Below, in pieces: positions 7,255 to 14,404 of a DNA stretch of 15,831 bases. Origin of the DNA: Bordetella parapertussis (lineage in GTDB: Bacteria > Pseudomonadota > Gammaproteobacteria > Burkholderiales > Burkholderiaceae_C); assembly GCA_945888535.1 (NCBI GenBank), contig CAMDAN010000055.1, positions 1 to 15,831 of the forward strand, written 5' to 3'. Made by a program: the position numbers and the translations under genes. Positions within the stretch are counted from its first letter, which is position 1, and every line of letters starts with the position of its first letter. The notes below the pieces were generated by a model, which was not told the origin of the DNA, did no database searches, and worked only from the letters and a program-made list of their open reading frames with translations.

Positions 7255-8159
7255 GCCTCGTGAAAAACGCGCTCGCCGCTTTGGCATTGGTGGTCAATGC
7301 CTTTTGTTACGGCGTGATGTGGTGGCCGTTTCGCTACTTGCAAGACCATGGCATTCACCCCCTTTGGGCCACCGTATTGGTGGATCTGGTGGCGCTGTCA
7401 TTTATCTTCGCCGCGAACCCCAAAATTTGGCGTCAATTTATTGCCTTCCCCGGCTTATGGGTGCTCTTGATCGGCGCGGGCATGACCAACGTCGGCTTCA
7501 ACTGGGCGGTAACGATCGGCGACGTGGTGCGGGTTGTGATCTTGTTTTATTTAATGCCCGCTTGGGTGGTTTTGCTGGCGTGGCCGCTGCTCGGTGAAAA
7601 ACCCACGCTGAAGTCTTTAGGTCGTTTGGTGATGGCGCTGTGTGGCGTGGTGATTGTTCTTAAAACGCCGGAGTCGCCTTGGCCCTGGCCGGAGAGCATG
7701 GCTGACGGCTTAGCGCTCTTGGGCGGCTTTAGTTTTGCGTTGACTAACATCATGCTTCGCAAGCTCAGCGGACCGCCCCCTGCGGCTGTGACGGTTGCGA
7801 TGTTTGGCGGGGGCGCAGTGATGTGTACTTTGGCGGCTTTGCTGGGAATGCAACAGGGATTGGTGGGCGCCCTGCCGAATATGGCCACCGACTGGGTTGT
7901 CGCCGTTTTGGGTTTGAGCTTGATGATTTCAGTGGCTAATTTGGCGCTGCAGTACGGCGCTTCGCGCCTAAAGGCCAACACCACATCGCTCATCATGCTG
8001 TGTGAAGTGATTTTTGCCAGCGTTTCCTCCGTGCTTTTAGGCGCGGGCACGATCAGCCTGCGCGTGGCTTTAGGTGGCGGGTTGATTTTGCTTGCGGCCC
8101 TGCTCGCTACGCTAAGCTCGAAGCCTTCGCCGAACCCATCCACTGGAGAACCGCTATGA
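7251..8159 (+). CDS. DMT/EamA family permease
   Basis: A membrane protein of about 302 residues with roughly ten hydrophobic segments in two repeated halves, typical of the drug/metabolite transporter EamA family. Members export or import small metabolites; nothing here fixes the substrate. Conserved-looking features include an early NAFCYGVMWWPFRYLQ segment and a GEKPTLKSLGRLVMALCGVV stretch at the end of the first EamA repeat. The second repeat (from about 155) contains LTNIMLRKLS and a late LCEVIFASVSSVLLG. Two starts are possible: TTG at 7251, overlapping the lplT stop as TTGA, or GTG at 7260. Neither has a clear Shine-Dalgarno, so translational coupling to lplT is likely. The stop overlaps the ATG of the peroxidase gene as ATGA. 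Confidence 0.88.
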   Translation: MSLVKNALAALALVVNAFCYGVMWWPFRYLQDHGIHPLWATVLVDLVALSFIFAANPKIWRQFIAFPGLWVLLIGAGMTNVGFNWAVTIGDVVRVVILFYLMPAWVVLLAWPLLGEKPTLKSLGRLVMALCGVVIVLKTPESPWPWPESMADGLALLGGFSFALTNIMLRKLSGPPPAAVTVAMFGGGAVMCTLAALLGMQQGLVGALPNMATDWVVAVLGLSLMISVANLALQYGASRLKANTTSLIMLCEVIFASVSSVLLGAGTISLRVALGGGLILLAALLATLSSKPSPNPSTGEPL

Positions 8160-8650
8160 CCACCGCCTACGATTTTGAAGCCCTGTCGATTGACGGCCAA
8201 CCCGTCCAACTCAAAGACCTACAAGGCAAAGCCCTGCTGATCGTTAACACCGCCAGCGCCTGCGGTTTCACGTCGCAGTTTGCCGGTCTCGAAGAGCTAC
8301 ACCAACGCTACCAACCCCAAGGCTTGGTGGTCTTAGGTTTTCCGTGCAACCAGTTTGGCGCACAAGACAAAGGAAGCAACGCTGAGATCGGTGCGTTTTG
8401 CCAAAAGAACTATGGCGTGAGTTTTTCTATGATGGAAAAAATCAATGTCAACGGCGCCCAAGCGCACCCGCTTTACCAATGGCTCACCCAAGAGGCTCCC
8501 GGCATCTTAGGCAGCAAAGCCATCAAATGGAACTTCACAAAATTCTTGATCGGCAAAGACGGTCAAGTCGTTAAGCGCTATGGGTCGATGGATGCCCCTA
8601 AGACACTCACCAAAGACATTGAGGCTGTTCTAAGCCAGGGCCGCGTCTAA
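8156..8650 (+). CDS. Glutathione peroxidase family thiol peroxidase
   Basis: A 164-residue thioredoxin-fold peroxidase that reduces hydrogen peroxide and lipid hydroperoxides. The peroxidatic residue is C36 in NTASACGFTSQF, with Q66 in GFPCNQFG and W125-N126 in KWNFTKFLI completing the family's Cys-Gln-Trp-Asn set. C82 (AFCQKNYGVSF) sits where the resolving cysteine lies in thioredoxin-dependent members, so the protein may use thioredoxin rather than glutathione. No signal peptide is seen, so it is probably cytosolic. The ATG is preceded by GGAGA and overlaps the permease stop. Its last 21 bases overlap the 3' end of the convergent glcF. Confidence 0.93.
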   Translation: MTTAYDFEALSIDGQPVQLKDLQGKALLIVNTASACGFTSQFAGLEELHQRYQPQGLVVLGFPCNQFGAQDKGSNAEIGAFCQKNYGVSFSMMEKINVNGAQAHPLYQWLTQEAPGILGSKAIKWNFTKFLIGKDGQVVKRYGSMDAPKTLTKDIEAVLSQGRV

Positions 8651-9865
8651 GAACTCGACCCAATGTTTCACGGGAATATCCGAGCCACTTTGAAGGTGGG
8701 TGATACAGCCGATGTTGGCCGAAAGAATAGCCTGGGGCGCCAGGTCATTGAGGTGGCCGAGTTTGCGGTCACGCAATTGGTAAGCCAGTGTGGGGTTGAG
8801 AACAGAGTACGTTCCTGCAGAACCACAACACATATTCGATTCGTTAGTGGTGACGCTCACCTTAAATCCCAAAGCCTGCAAGTGTTCTTCCACGCCGCCG
8901 CGCAATTTTTGTCCGTGCTGCAAAGTGCACGGTGGATGAAAGGCTTGCAGACCGGCCGCTTGAACCGCATCGTTTTGCAATTTGGGTTTTAACAACGGCA
9001 CCAAATCGGGCAGCAACTCGCTGATGTCTTTGGTCAAGGCGCTGATGCGTTGGGCTTTTTCCGCATAGGCCGGATCGTCTTTGAGCGCATGGCCATAGTC
9101 TTTGACCATCACGCCACAACCCGAAGCGTTCATCACGATGGCCTCCACGTCCCCTGCGCTTACCAAGGGCCACCACGCATCAATGTTGATACGCATATGG
9201 TATTTGCCGCCTTCATGGTCGTTCAGATGAAACTTTAAAGCGCCACAACATCCCGCTTTGGCAGCAACCACGGTTTGAATTCCACAGGCATCGAGCACAC
9301 GCGCAGTCGCACTATTGATGTTGGGGCTCATGGAAGGTTGCACACAACCGGCCAGCATCAGCACTTTGCGTGTATGGGTTCGGGTAGGAAGTTGGCCAGC
9401 GTTTTGACGCGCAGGCACTTTGGAGCGAAGACTCGCAGGCAACACGCCGCGCACGGCTTGCCCCATTTTCATCGCCACGCCGAACAAGGGGGAAGGCAGC
9501 CCTTCTTTCAGCGCCCAGCGCAGCGTTTTTTCAAGCACCGGTCTTTTGACTTTCTCATCGACTAGCTTACGTCCAATGTCAATGAGGTGTCCGTATTCCA
9601 CGCCGCTGGGGCAGGTAGTCTCACAATTGCGACAGGTTAAACAGCGGTCCAGGTGTTGCTGGGTTTTGCGCGTGGGCTCTGCGCCTTCTAAGACTTGCTT
9701 GATCAGGTAAATGCGCCCGCGTGGGCCGTCAAGCTCATCGCCAAGTAACTGGTAGGTGGGGCAGGTGGCGGTACAAAAACCACAGTGCACGCAGTTGCGA
9801 ACAATGGCTTGCGCTGCCAAGCCATCGGCGCTGTTTTGGTATTCGGGGGAAAGAGTAGATTGCAT
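8630..9865 (-). CDS. glcF: Glycolate oxidase iron-sulfur subunit GlcF
   Basis: A 411-residue subunit of the membrane-associated glycolate dehydrogenase (GlcDEF), which oxidises glycolate to glyoxylate. Two 4Fe-4S ferredoxin motifs are complete: C25-C28-C31-C35 in CVHCGFCTATCPTY, and C75-C78-C81-C85 in CLTCRNCETTCPSG. Two cysteine-rich CCG domains follow, centred on GCCGALKFH (C206-C207) and CCGSAGTYS (C346-C347), with HPPC (310-313) between them. Length matches E. coli GlcF. It follows glcE by 27 bases on the same strand, without a clear Shine-Dalgarno. Related lactate and anaerobic glycerol-3-phosphate dehydrogenase subunits share this architecture, but pairing with glcE supports GlcF. Confidence 0.94.
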   Translation of the reverse strand: MQSTLSPEYQNSADGLAAQAIVRNCVHCGFCTATCPTYQLLGDELDGPRGRIYLIKQVLEGAEPTRKTQQHLDRCLTCRNCETTCPSGVEYGHLIDIGRKLVDEKVKRPVLEKTLRWALKEGLPSPLFGVAMKMGQAVRGVLPASLRSKVPARQNAGQLPTRTHTRKVLMLAGCVQPSMSPNINSATARVLDACGIQTVVAAKAGCCGALKFHLNDHEGGKYHMRINIDAWWPLVSAGDVEAIVMNASGCGVMVKDYGHALKDDPAYAEKAQRISALTKDISELLPDLVPLLKPKLQNDAVQAAGLQAFHPPCTLQHGQKLRGGVEEHLQALGFKVSVTTNESNMCCGSAGTYSVLNPTLAYQLRDRKLGHLNDLAPQAILSANIGCITHLQSGSDIPVKHWVEFLDAALA

Positions 9866-9892
9866 GGCGAAAATTTGTTCTTTGGCTTGCGT

Positions 9893-11128
9893 TTACGTTG
9901 GAAGCACGTGGTTCAAACGCCGGGTGTTGAACACGCCATGCGGATCGCATTGTTCTTGTAAGGCGCGTTGAATGCGCTGCTGAACTGCGTCTAGCGCCGG
10001 GAAGACCGCGGCCTGTATCGACTGATTTGCCAATGCACCCTTGGGCCTGCGAAACAAGGTGGCGTGGCCGCCCACACGCTTTGCAAGCGCGTGAAGCGCG
10101 GATGCTGCTGACGCCGGCGCCCAAACCCAACGCTGCGCTCCGTGCCATTCAATGAAGGGGCCGGATTGAACGGAAGCAGGCAACTCCAAAACCGGCGCGG
10201 TTTGGGGCACCGACAAACGCCAAAGGCAAACCTCGGGGCTGGGCGCTTGGGTAAAAAACGGCAACTGCTGTTCGCGACAGGCCGCCCAATCGGGCCCCGC
10301 TTGCGCGTTGTCCATCTCAACGACGTCGCCGTTTTGTGCCTCCACATCCGAGCGCATGCGAACCAATGCGGCCTTCACCGCTGCTGCAGCACCACGCAAA
10401 CGGACAAACAAAATATCACGGGGCGGGCTTGCGGTCGTGTCATGGACCCAGCAACTCGCATTCAAAGGCAAAGGCTGGCCGCCCCATCGGTGTAATAGAT
10501 CCAAGGCTTTGTCTTGCGGCAAGCCACACAACAAGGTTGCCTCGCTGGGCGCAAAAGCCAAAACTTTGATCGACACCTCGGTTATCACGCCCAAGGTTCC
10601 CCAACTGCCCGCGAGCAAGCGGCTCACGTCATACCCCGCCACGTTTTTCATGACCTGGCCGCCAAAGGTGAGGTGTTCGCCTCGCCCATTGATAAACCGA
10701 GCGCCTAAGACAAAATCTTTCACAGCCCCCGCCGTGGCCCGCGACGGTCCGCTCAGCCCAGCCGCGACCATGCCGCCCACCGTGGCTTGCGTCGCTTGCC
10801 TCTTCTTTCCTTCATCGAAGTGAGGCGGCTCAAACGGCAGGCACTGGTATTTTTCAAGCAAGACCGCTTCTAACTCCGCCAAGGGCGTTCCCGCCCGAAC
10901 CGTCACAACCAACTCCGATGGCTCATAACTCACGATGCCTTGAAGCTCTTGCGTACTTAAAACTTCGCCGTCGAGGTTGGAGCCATAAAAATCTTTGCTC
11001 CCCCCGCCGCGAACCCGCAAAAGGGTGCGCTGGCCCGGGGGCTGGTGAAAGGCGGCGCGAACGCGTTCAGCCAAGCGCGCAGTGGCAGCGTCATAGGGAC
11101 TTTCAGTCGCAGGGGTAATAAATGACAT
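9893..11128 (-). CDS. glcE: Glycolate oxidase FAD-binding subunit GlcE
   Basis: A 411-residue FAD-binding (PCMH-type) protein. Motifs in order are RVRGGGSKDFYG (38-49), ATVGGMVAAGLSGPSR (115-130) and KNVAGYDVSRLLAGSWGTLG (161-180), followed by a divergent C-terminal half. This is the pattern of GlcE, the smaller flavin subunit of glycolate dehydrogenase. A single ATG at 11128 gives a normal N-terminus with no signal peptide. GlcF follows directly. The GlcD subunit, which carries the main catalytic flavin in the E. coli enzyme and often precedes glcE, is not encoded upstream: the next gene is an unrelated SMP-30 hydrolase. GlcE therefore needs a GlcD partner from elsewhere, if it works as the standard complex. 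Confidence 0.93.
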   Translation of the reverse strand: MSFITPATESPYDAATARLAERVRAAFHQPPGQRTLLRVRGGGSKDFYGSNLDGEVLSTQELQGIVSYEPSELVVTVRAGTPLAELEAVLLEKYQCLPFEPPHFDEGKKRQATQATVGGMVAAGLSGPSRATAGAVKDFVLGARFINGRGEHLTFGGQVMKNVAGYDVSRLLAGSWGTLGVITEVSIKVLAFAPSEATLLCGLPQDKALDLLHRWGGQPLPLNASCWVHDTTASPPRDILFVRLRGAAAAVKAALVRMRSDVEAQNGDVVEMDNAQAGPDWAACREQQLPFFTQAPSPEVCLWRLSVPQTAPVLELPASVQSGPFIEWHGAQRWVWAPASAASALHALAKRVGGHATLFRRPKGALANQSIQAAVFPALDAVQQRIQRALQEQCDPHGVFNTRRLNHVLPT

Positions 11129-11225
11129 CCGGCTAATGGTAAAGGCTCAGACTGCTGTCCCCGCGTGAATTTTTTGAACGCACTTTGGTTGAAATCTTGG
11201 CTAAGCGCGGTTCCAAGACTTAGTT

Positions 11226-12167
11226 TTAGGCCCCATCGTCAAAGAAATTAACCGCCAGCCCCGGCACTTCCACTGGCAAGGAAAACACACAACCTGAGTT
11301 CGGGAAGTGCGCCAACTCCGCCTCACTGCGGCCGTGGCGGGCCGTGGTGATAAACAAAGTTTTGAGATCTGCACCGCCAAAGCAAGGCATCGTGGGGCAC
11401 TGGGCGGGCGTTTTAATTTCAGCCATCAGCGTGCCATCGGGCGCAAACTGGCACACCCGCGCCCCTTCAAACATCGCCACCCAATAATTTCCTTGGGCGT
11501 CCACCGCTGCCCCATCGGGCCGGCCTTTGTAACTTGAATCCGTAAAGCGCCAATCAGCGGGCTTAGGGGCAAACTGCAGGTGGGTTCGGAGCGCAGTCAA
11601 GGTGTTGCTTTGCACATCAAAGTCCCACGCGTGAACCAGGTGTTTGGGGGTGTCGGCCCAATACATCGTCTCCCCACTCAAACTCCACGCTAAGCCGTTG
11701 GCAGTCAAGGCCTGCTCTGCTTGGGTTTTTACAAGCGCTGCCCCGCTGTGGCGGGCGTCAATGCTAAACAAGGCCGCAGACTGCGCCTTCTTGGTCTCGT
11801 CAATCGTACCAACCCAAAAGCGCCCCAAGGCATCGCACTTCCCGTCATTGGCCCGAACCGTCTTCGTGTCGTAAGGCAGCGTGGTCACCAGTTCCAAAGC
11901 GCCGCCCCATTGCCGCGCACGAAACACCCCATGGCGCAAAGCCATCACCCAACCACCACCCAGCGCGGGTGCAATACAACCGGGCTCCGAAGGTACATCC
12001 CAACGCTCTACTCCGCCGCTGTTAGTTCGCAAAATCTGTTTCCCAGGAATATCCACCCAATACAGTCGCTGCTCTTGCGGATGCCAAAACGGCGATTCGC
12101 CGAGTTCGCAGGGCGTTGCATCTAAAAGAGTCCAGGAAGGGGAGCTGGGCATGCGGGTCTTTGGCAT
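11226..12167 (-). CDS. SMP-30/gluconolactonase-family lactone hydrolase
   Basis: A 313-residue six-bladed beta-propeller of the SMP-30/gluconolactonase/LRE family, which opens sugar-acid lactones with a divalent metal. Candidate metal ligands are E24 (GESPFWHP), N156 (TANGLAWS) and D217 (RPDGAAVD). R104, N106 and D107 (RANDGKCD) match the substrate-contacting loop. Repeated blade motifs such as RLYWVDIPGKQI and GRFWVGTID are evident. I chose the ATG at 12167; an ATG five codons later (12152) would start just before SWTLLDATPCELGESP and is also possible, as neither has a strong Shine-Dalgarno. It is flanked by the amtB terminator upstream and glcE downstream. Substrate is unknown; gluconolactone or arabinonolactone are typical. 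Confidence 0.91.
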   Translation of the reverse strand: MPKTRMPSSPSWTLLDATPCELGESPFWHPQEQRLYWVDIPGKQILRTNSGGVERWDVPSEPGCIAPALGGGWVMALRHGVFRARQWGGALELVTTLPYDTKTVRANDGKCDALGRFWVGTIDETKKAQSAALFSIDARHSGAALVKTQAEQALTANGLAWSLSGETMYWADTPKHLVHAWDFDVQSNTLTALRTHLQFAPKPADWRFTDSSYKGRPDGAAVDAQGNYWVAMFEGARVCQFAPDGTLMAEIKTPAQCPTMPCFGGADLKTLFITTARHGRSEAELAHFPNSGCVFSLPVEVPGLAVNFFDDGA

Positions 12168-12211
12168 TAAGCGCTTGGGGTTAGGTCAAGTCACTATTGT
12201 GGCGGGAAATA

Positions 12212-12246
12212 GAAAAAGCCCCACACAACCGAAGCTGCGTGGGGCT
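12212..12246 (-). terminator. Rho-independent terminator of glnK-amtB
   Basis: On the minus strand, beginning 16 bases after the amtB stop, AGCCCCACGCAGC and GTTGTGTGGGGCT form a 13-base-pair stem (including two G-U pairs) around the loop TTCG, followed by TTTTTC. The loop with its closing pair is C(UUCG)G, one of the most stable RNA tetraloops. The SMP-30 gene starts 45 bases further on, so the terminator separates it from the ammonium operon. Confidence 0.92.
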
Positions 12247-12261
12247 CGATTTAAAACCAGC

Positions 12262-13773
12262 TCAGCGGCTGTAAGCGGTCTCGCCGTGCGAAGTAATGTC
12301 TAAACCTTCGCGTTCGTCTTCTTCACTGACACGCAGGCCGATCGTCAGATCCACCAGCTTGAAGGCGATGATAGACACCACGCCTGACCAGATCACGGTC
12401 GTAAACACGGCTTTGGCTTGAATCCAGAGTTGCGAAGCGATCGAGTAGTCTGCGGCAGCGATGCCGGTTGCAGTCACCCAATCCGCAACAAAGCCTGGGC
12501 CGCCTAAGCTGGGGGAGTTAAATACGCCGGTCAACAAGGCGCCCACAATTCCGCACACGCCGTGTACGCCAAAAACATCTAAGGTGTCATCTGCGCCTAG
12601 CAATTTCTTCAGGCCGTTTACGCCCCACAGTCCGGCAAAGCCTGAGATGAAACCAATCACCAACGCGCCGCCGATACCGACGTTACCCGCAGCGGGCGTA
12701 ATCGCCACCAAGCCCGCCACCGCGCCAGAAGCCGCTCCGAGCATGGATGCTTTTCCGCGCATCATCGCCTCACCCAAGCACCAAGCCAAAACGGCCGCTG
12801 CCGTTGCGCCAAAGGTGTTGATGAAAGCCAGCGCAGCAAAGCCATTCGCTTCTAAAGCCGAGCCCGCGTTGAAACCGAACCAGCCCACCCACAAGAGGGA
12901 TGCGCCGACCATAGTCAATGTCAAACTGTGGGGGGCCATGGCTTCTTTGCCGTAACCGATGCGCTTACCAACCATGTACGCACCGACCAAACCTGCAACC
13001 GCTGCGTTGATGTGCACCACGGTGCCGCCAGCAAAGTCCAGCGCACCAGACTGCCACAGGTAACCGGCTTTGGCGTTCATCGCGTCAACCACTTCTTTAC
13101 CGGTGTAAGCGTCAGGGCCCATCCAGAACCACACCATGTGCGCGATCGGCGCGTAGCTAAAAGTAAACCACAAGACCATAAAAGCTAGCATGGCGGAGAA
13201 CTTCATGCGCTCAGCAAACGCGCCAACAATCAAGGCGCAGGTGATACCGGCGAACGTAGCTTGGAATGCCGCAAAAATAATTTCAGGAATCACTACGCCT
13301 TTACTAAAAGTAGCCGCGTTGGCAAACGTGCCTGCTGCGTTATCCCACACACCAGCCATAAACAAGCGGTCCCAACCTCCGAAGAATGCGTTGCCTTCGG
13401 TGAAGGCCAGGCTGTATCCGTAGATAAACCACAACACCACAATCAGGGAGAAGGTCACCATGACCTGCATAAGTACCGAGAGCATATTTTTGCTTCGAAC
13501 CAAGCCGCCGTAAAAGAGGGCCAACCCGGGAACGGTCATCAATATCACGAGGATGGTGGAGACCATCATCCAAGCGGTGTCGCCCTTCTTGGGACTGAGC
13601 GCGGGTGCTGCAGGAGCTGCAGTGTCTGCCGCTACGACGGCTGCTGCAGGCGCAGGGGCTGCGGCTTTTGCTTCCGAGGCCGCTGTTGCGGGCGCTTCGG
13701 TTTGGGCCATTGCAAAGGTGCCAGCGGTTAAAAGACCCAAGCCCAAGGCCAGAGATACCAGTATTTTTTTCAT
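12262..13773 (-). CDS. amtB: Ammonium transporter AmtB
   Basis: A 503-residue ammonium channel/transporter of the Amt/Rh family. A signal peptide (about 1-23, AMA-Q) is followed by an Ala/Pro-rich linker to about residue 60 and then eleven expected transmembrane segments. The pore twin histidines are H254 (TVVHINAAVAG) and H404 (GVHGVCGIVG). The acidic tail around 480-503, with SEEDEREGLDITSHGETAY, is the conserved C-terminal region that contacts GlnK. The ATG at 13773 has AAGGA eight bases upstream. It lies 27 bases after glnK, the usual partner, and the pair is probably transcribed from the sigma54 promoter before glnK. A strong terminator follows. Confidence 0.97.
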   Translation of the reverse strand: MKKILVSLALGLGLLTAGTFAMAQTEAPATAASEAKAAAPAPAAAVVAADTAAPAAPALSPKKGDTAWMMVSTILVILMTVPGLALFYGGLVRSKNMLSVLMQVMVTFSLIVVLWFIYGYSLAFTEGNAFFGGWDRLFMAGVWDNAAGTFANAATFSKGVVIPEIIFAAFQATFAGITCALIVGAFAERMKFSAMLAFMVLWFTFSYAPIAHMVWFWMGPDAYTGKEVVDAMNAKAGYLWQSGALDFAGGTVVHINAAVAGLVGAYMVGKRIGYGKEAMAPHSLTLTMVGASLLWVGWFGFNAGSALEANGFAALAFINTFGATAAAVLAWCLGEAMMRGKASMLGAASGAVAGLVAITPAAGNVGIGGALVIGFISGFAGLWGVNGLKKLLGADDTLDVFGVHGVCGIVGALLTGVFNSPSLGGPGFVADWVTATGIAAADYSIASQLWIQAKAVFTTVIWSGVVSIIAFKLVDLTIGLRVSEEDEREGLDITSHGETAYSR

Positions 13774-13800
13774 GATGATTCCTTTTTCAGTGGCGTGGCT

Positions 13801-14148
<348 letters not shown>

Positions 14149-14226
14149 TCAGCTTCAAAAGAGTTGATGGCAGGTCCATCCGAAAACAAACCTGCTTCTC
14201 CACGGGGTCGGGAGATAACTTGAGTT

Positions 14227-14242
14227 AGCAGAAGCCGTGCCA
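14227..14242 (-). promoter_or_regulatory. Sigma54 promoter of glnK-amtB
   Basis: On the minus strand the sequence is TGGCACGGCTTCTGCT, matching the sigma54 consensus TGGCAC-N5-TTGCW except for C in place of the first T of the -12 block. The -24 GG and -12 GC doublets have the required ten bases between them. The start of transcription would be near 14216, leaving a leader of about 77 bases before glnK. Nitrogen-limitation control through NtrC is the established pattern for glnK-amtB. Confidence 0.83.
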
Positions 14243-14270
14243 AGCTAGAAATCGCGTTTTTTTCGTTAAT

Positions 14271-14285
14271 GCACCACCACGCGGC
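14271..14285. promoter_or_regulatory. Possible second, degenerate NtrC half-site
   Basis: GCACC-ACCAC-GCGGC keeps one full half-site and three of five bases of the other, with the same N5 spacing. Its centre is about 62 bases upstream of the predicted sigma54 start. glnK promoters often have paired NtrC sites, which is why it is listed. Taken alone the match is weak. Confidence 0.3.
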
Positions 14286-14335
14286 TAGCCAAGCCCGCCT
14301 AATTGCAGTAGCATCACTGTAAAAAACCACAGTAC

Positions 14336-14350
14336 GCACCGCCTTGGTGC
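14336..14350. promoter_or_regulatory. NtrC-binding palindrome upstream of glnK
   Basis: GCACC-GCCTT-GGTGC is a perfect match to the NtrC dyad core GCACC-N5-GGTGC. Its centre lies about 127 bases upstream of the predicted sigma54 start, a normal enhancer distance. On the plus strand it is followed by seven T residues, so it also resembles a short terminator, but the five-base stem and the lack of an upstream plus-strand gene make that the weaker reading. Confidence 0.78.
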
Positions 14351-14404
14351 TTTTTTTACTGATGGGGCGCACCCAAATCGCGCACAGTTAAGGGAGTCGA
14401 AGTC

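Noticed and set aside
9420..9710. Plus-strand 96-codon frames opposite glcF and similar antisense frames elsewhere
   Set aside because: They are antisense shadows of strongly conserved genes and show no motifs of their own.
11195..11218. TCTTGG...CCAAGA inverted repeat after the SMP-30 gene as a terminator
   Set aside because: The stem is only six base pairs with a 12-base loop and there is no proper T-tract.
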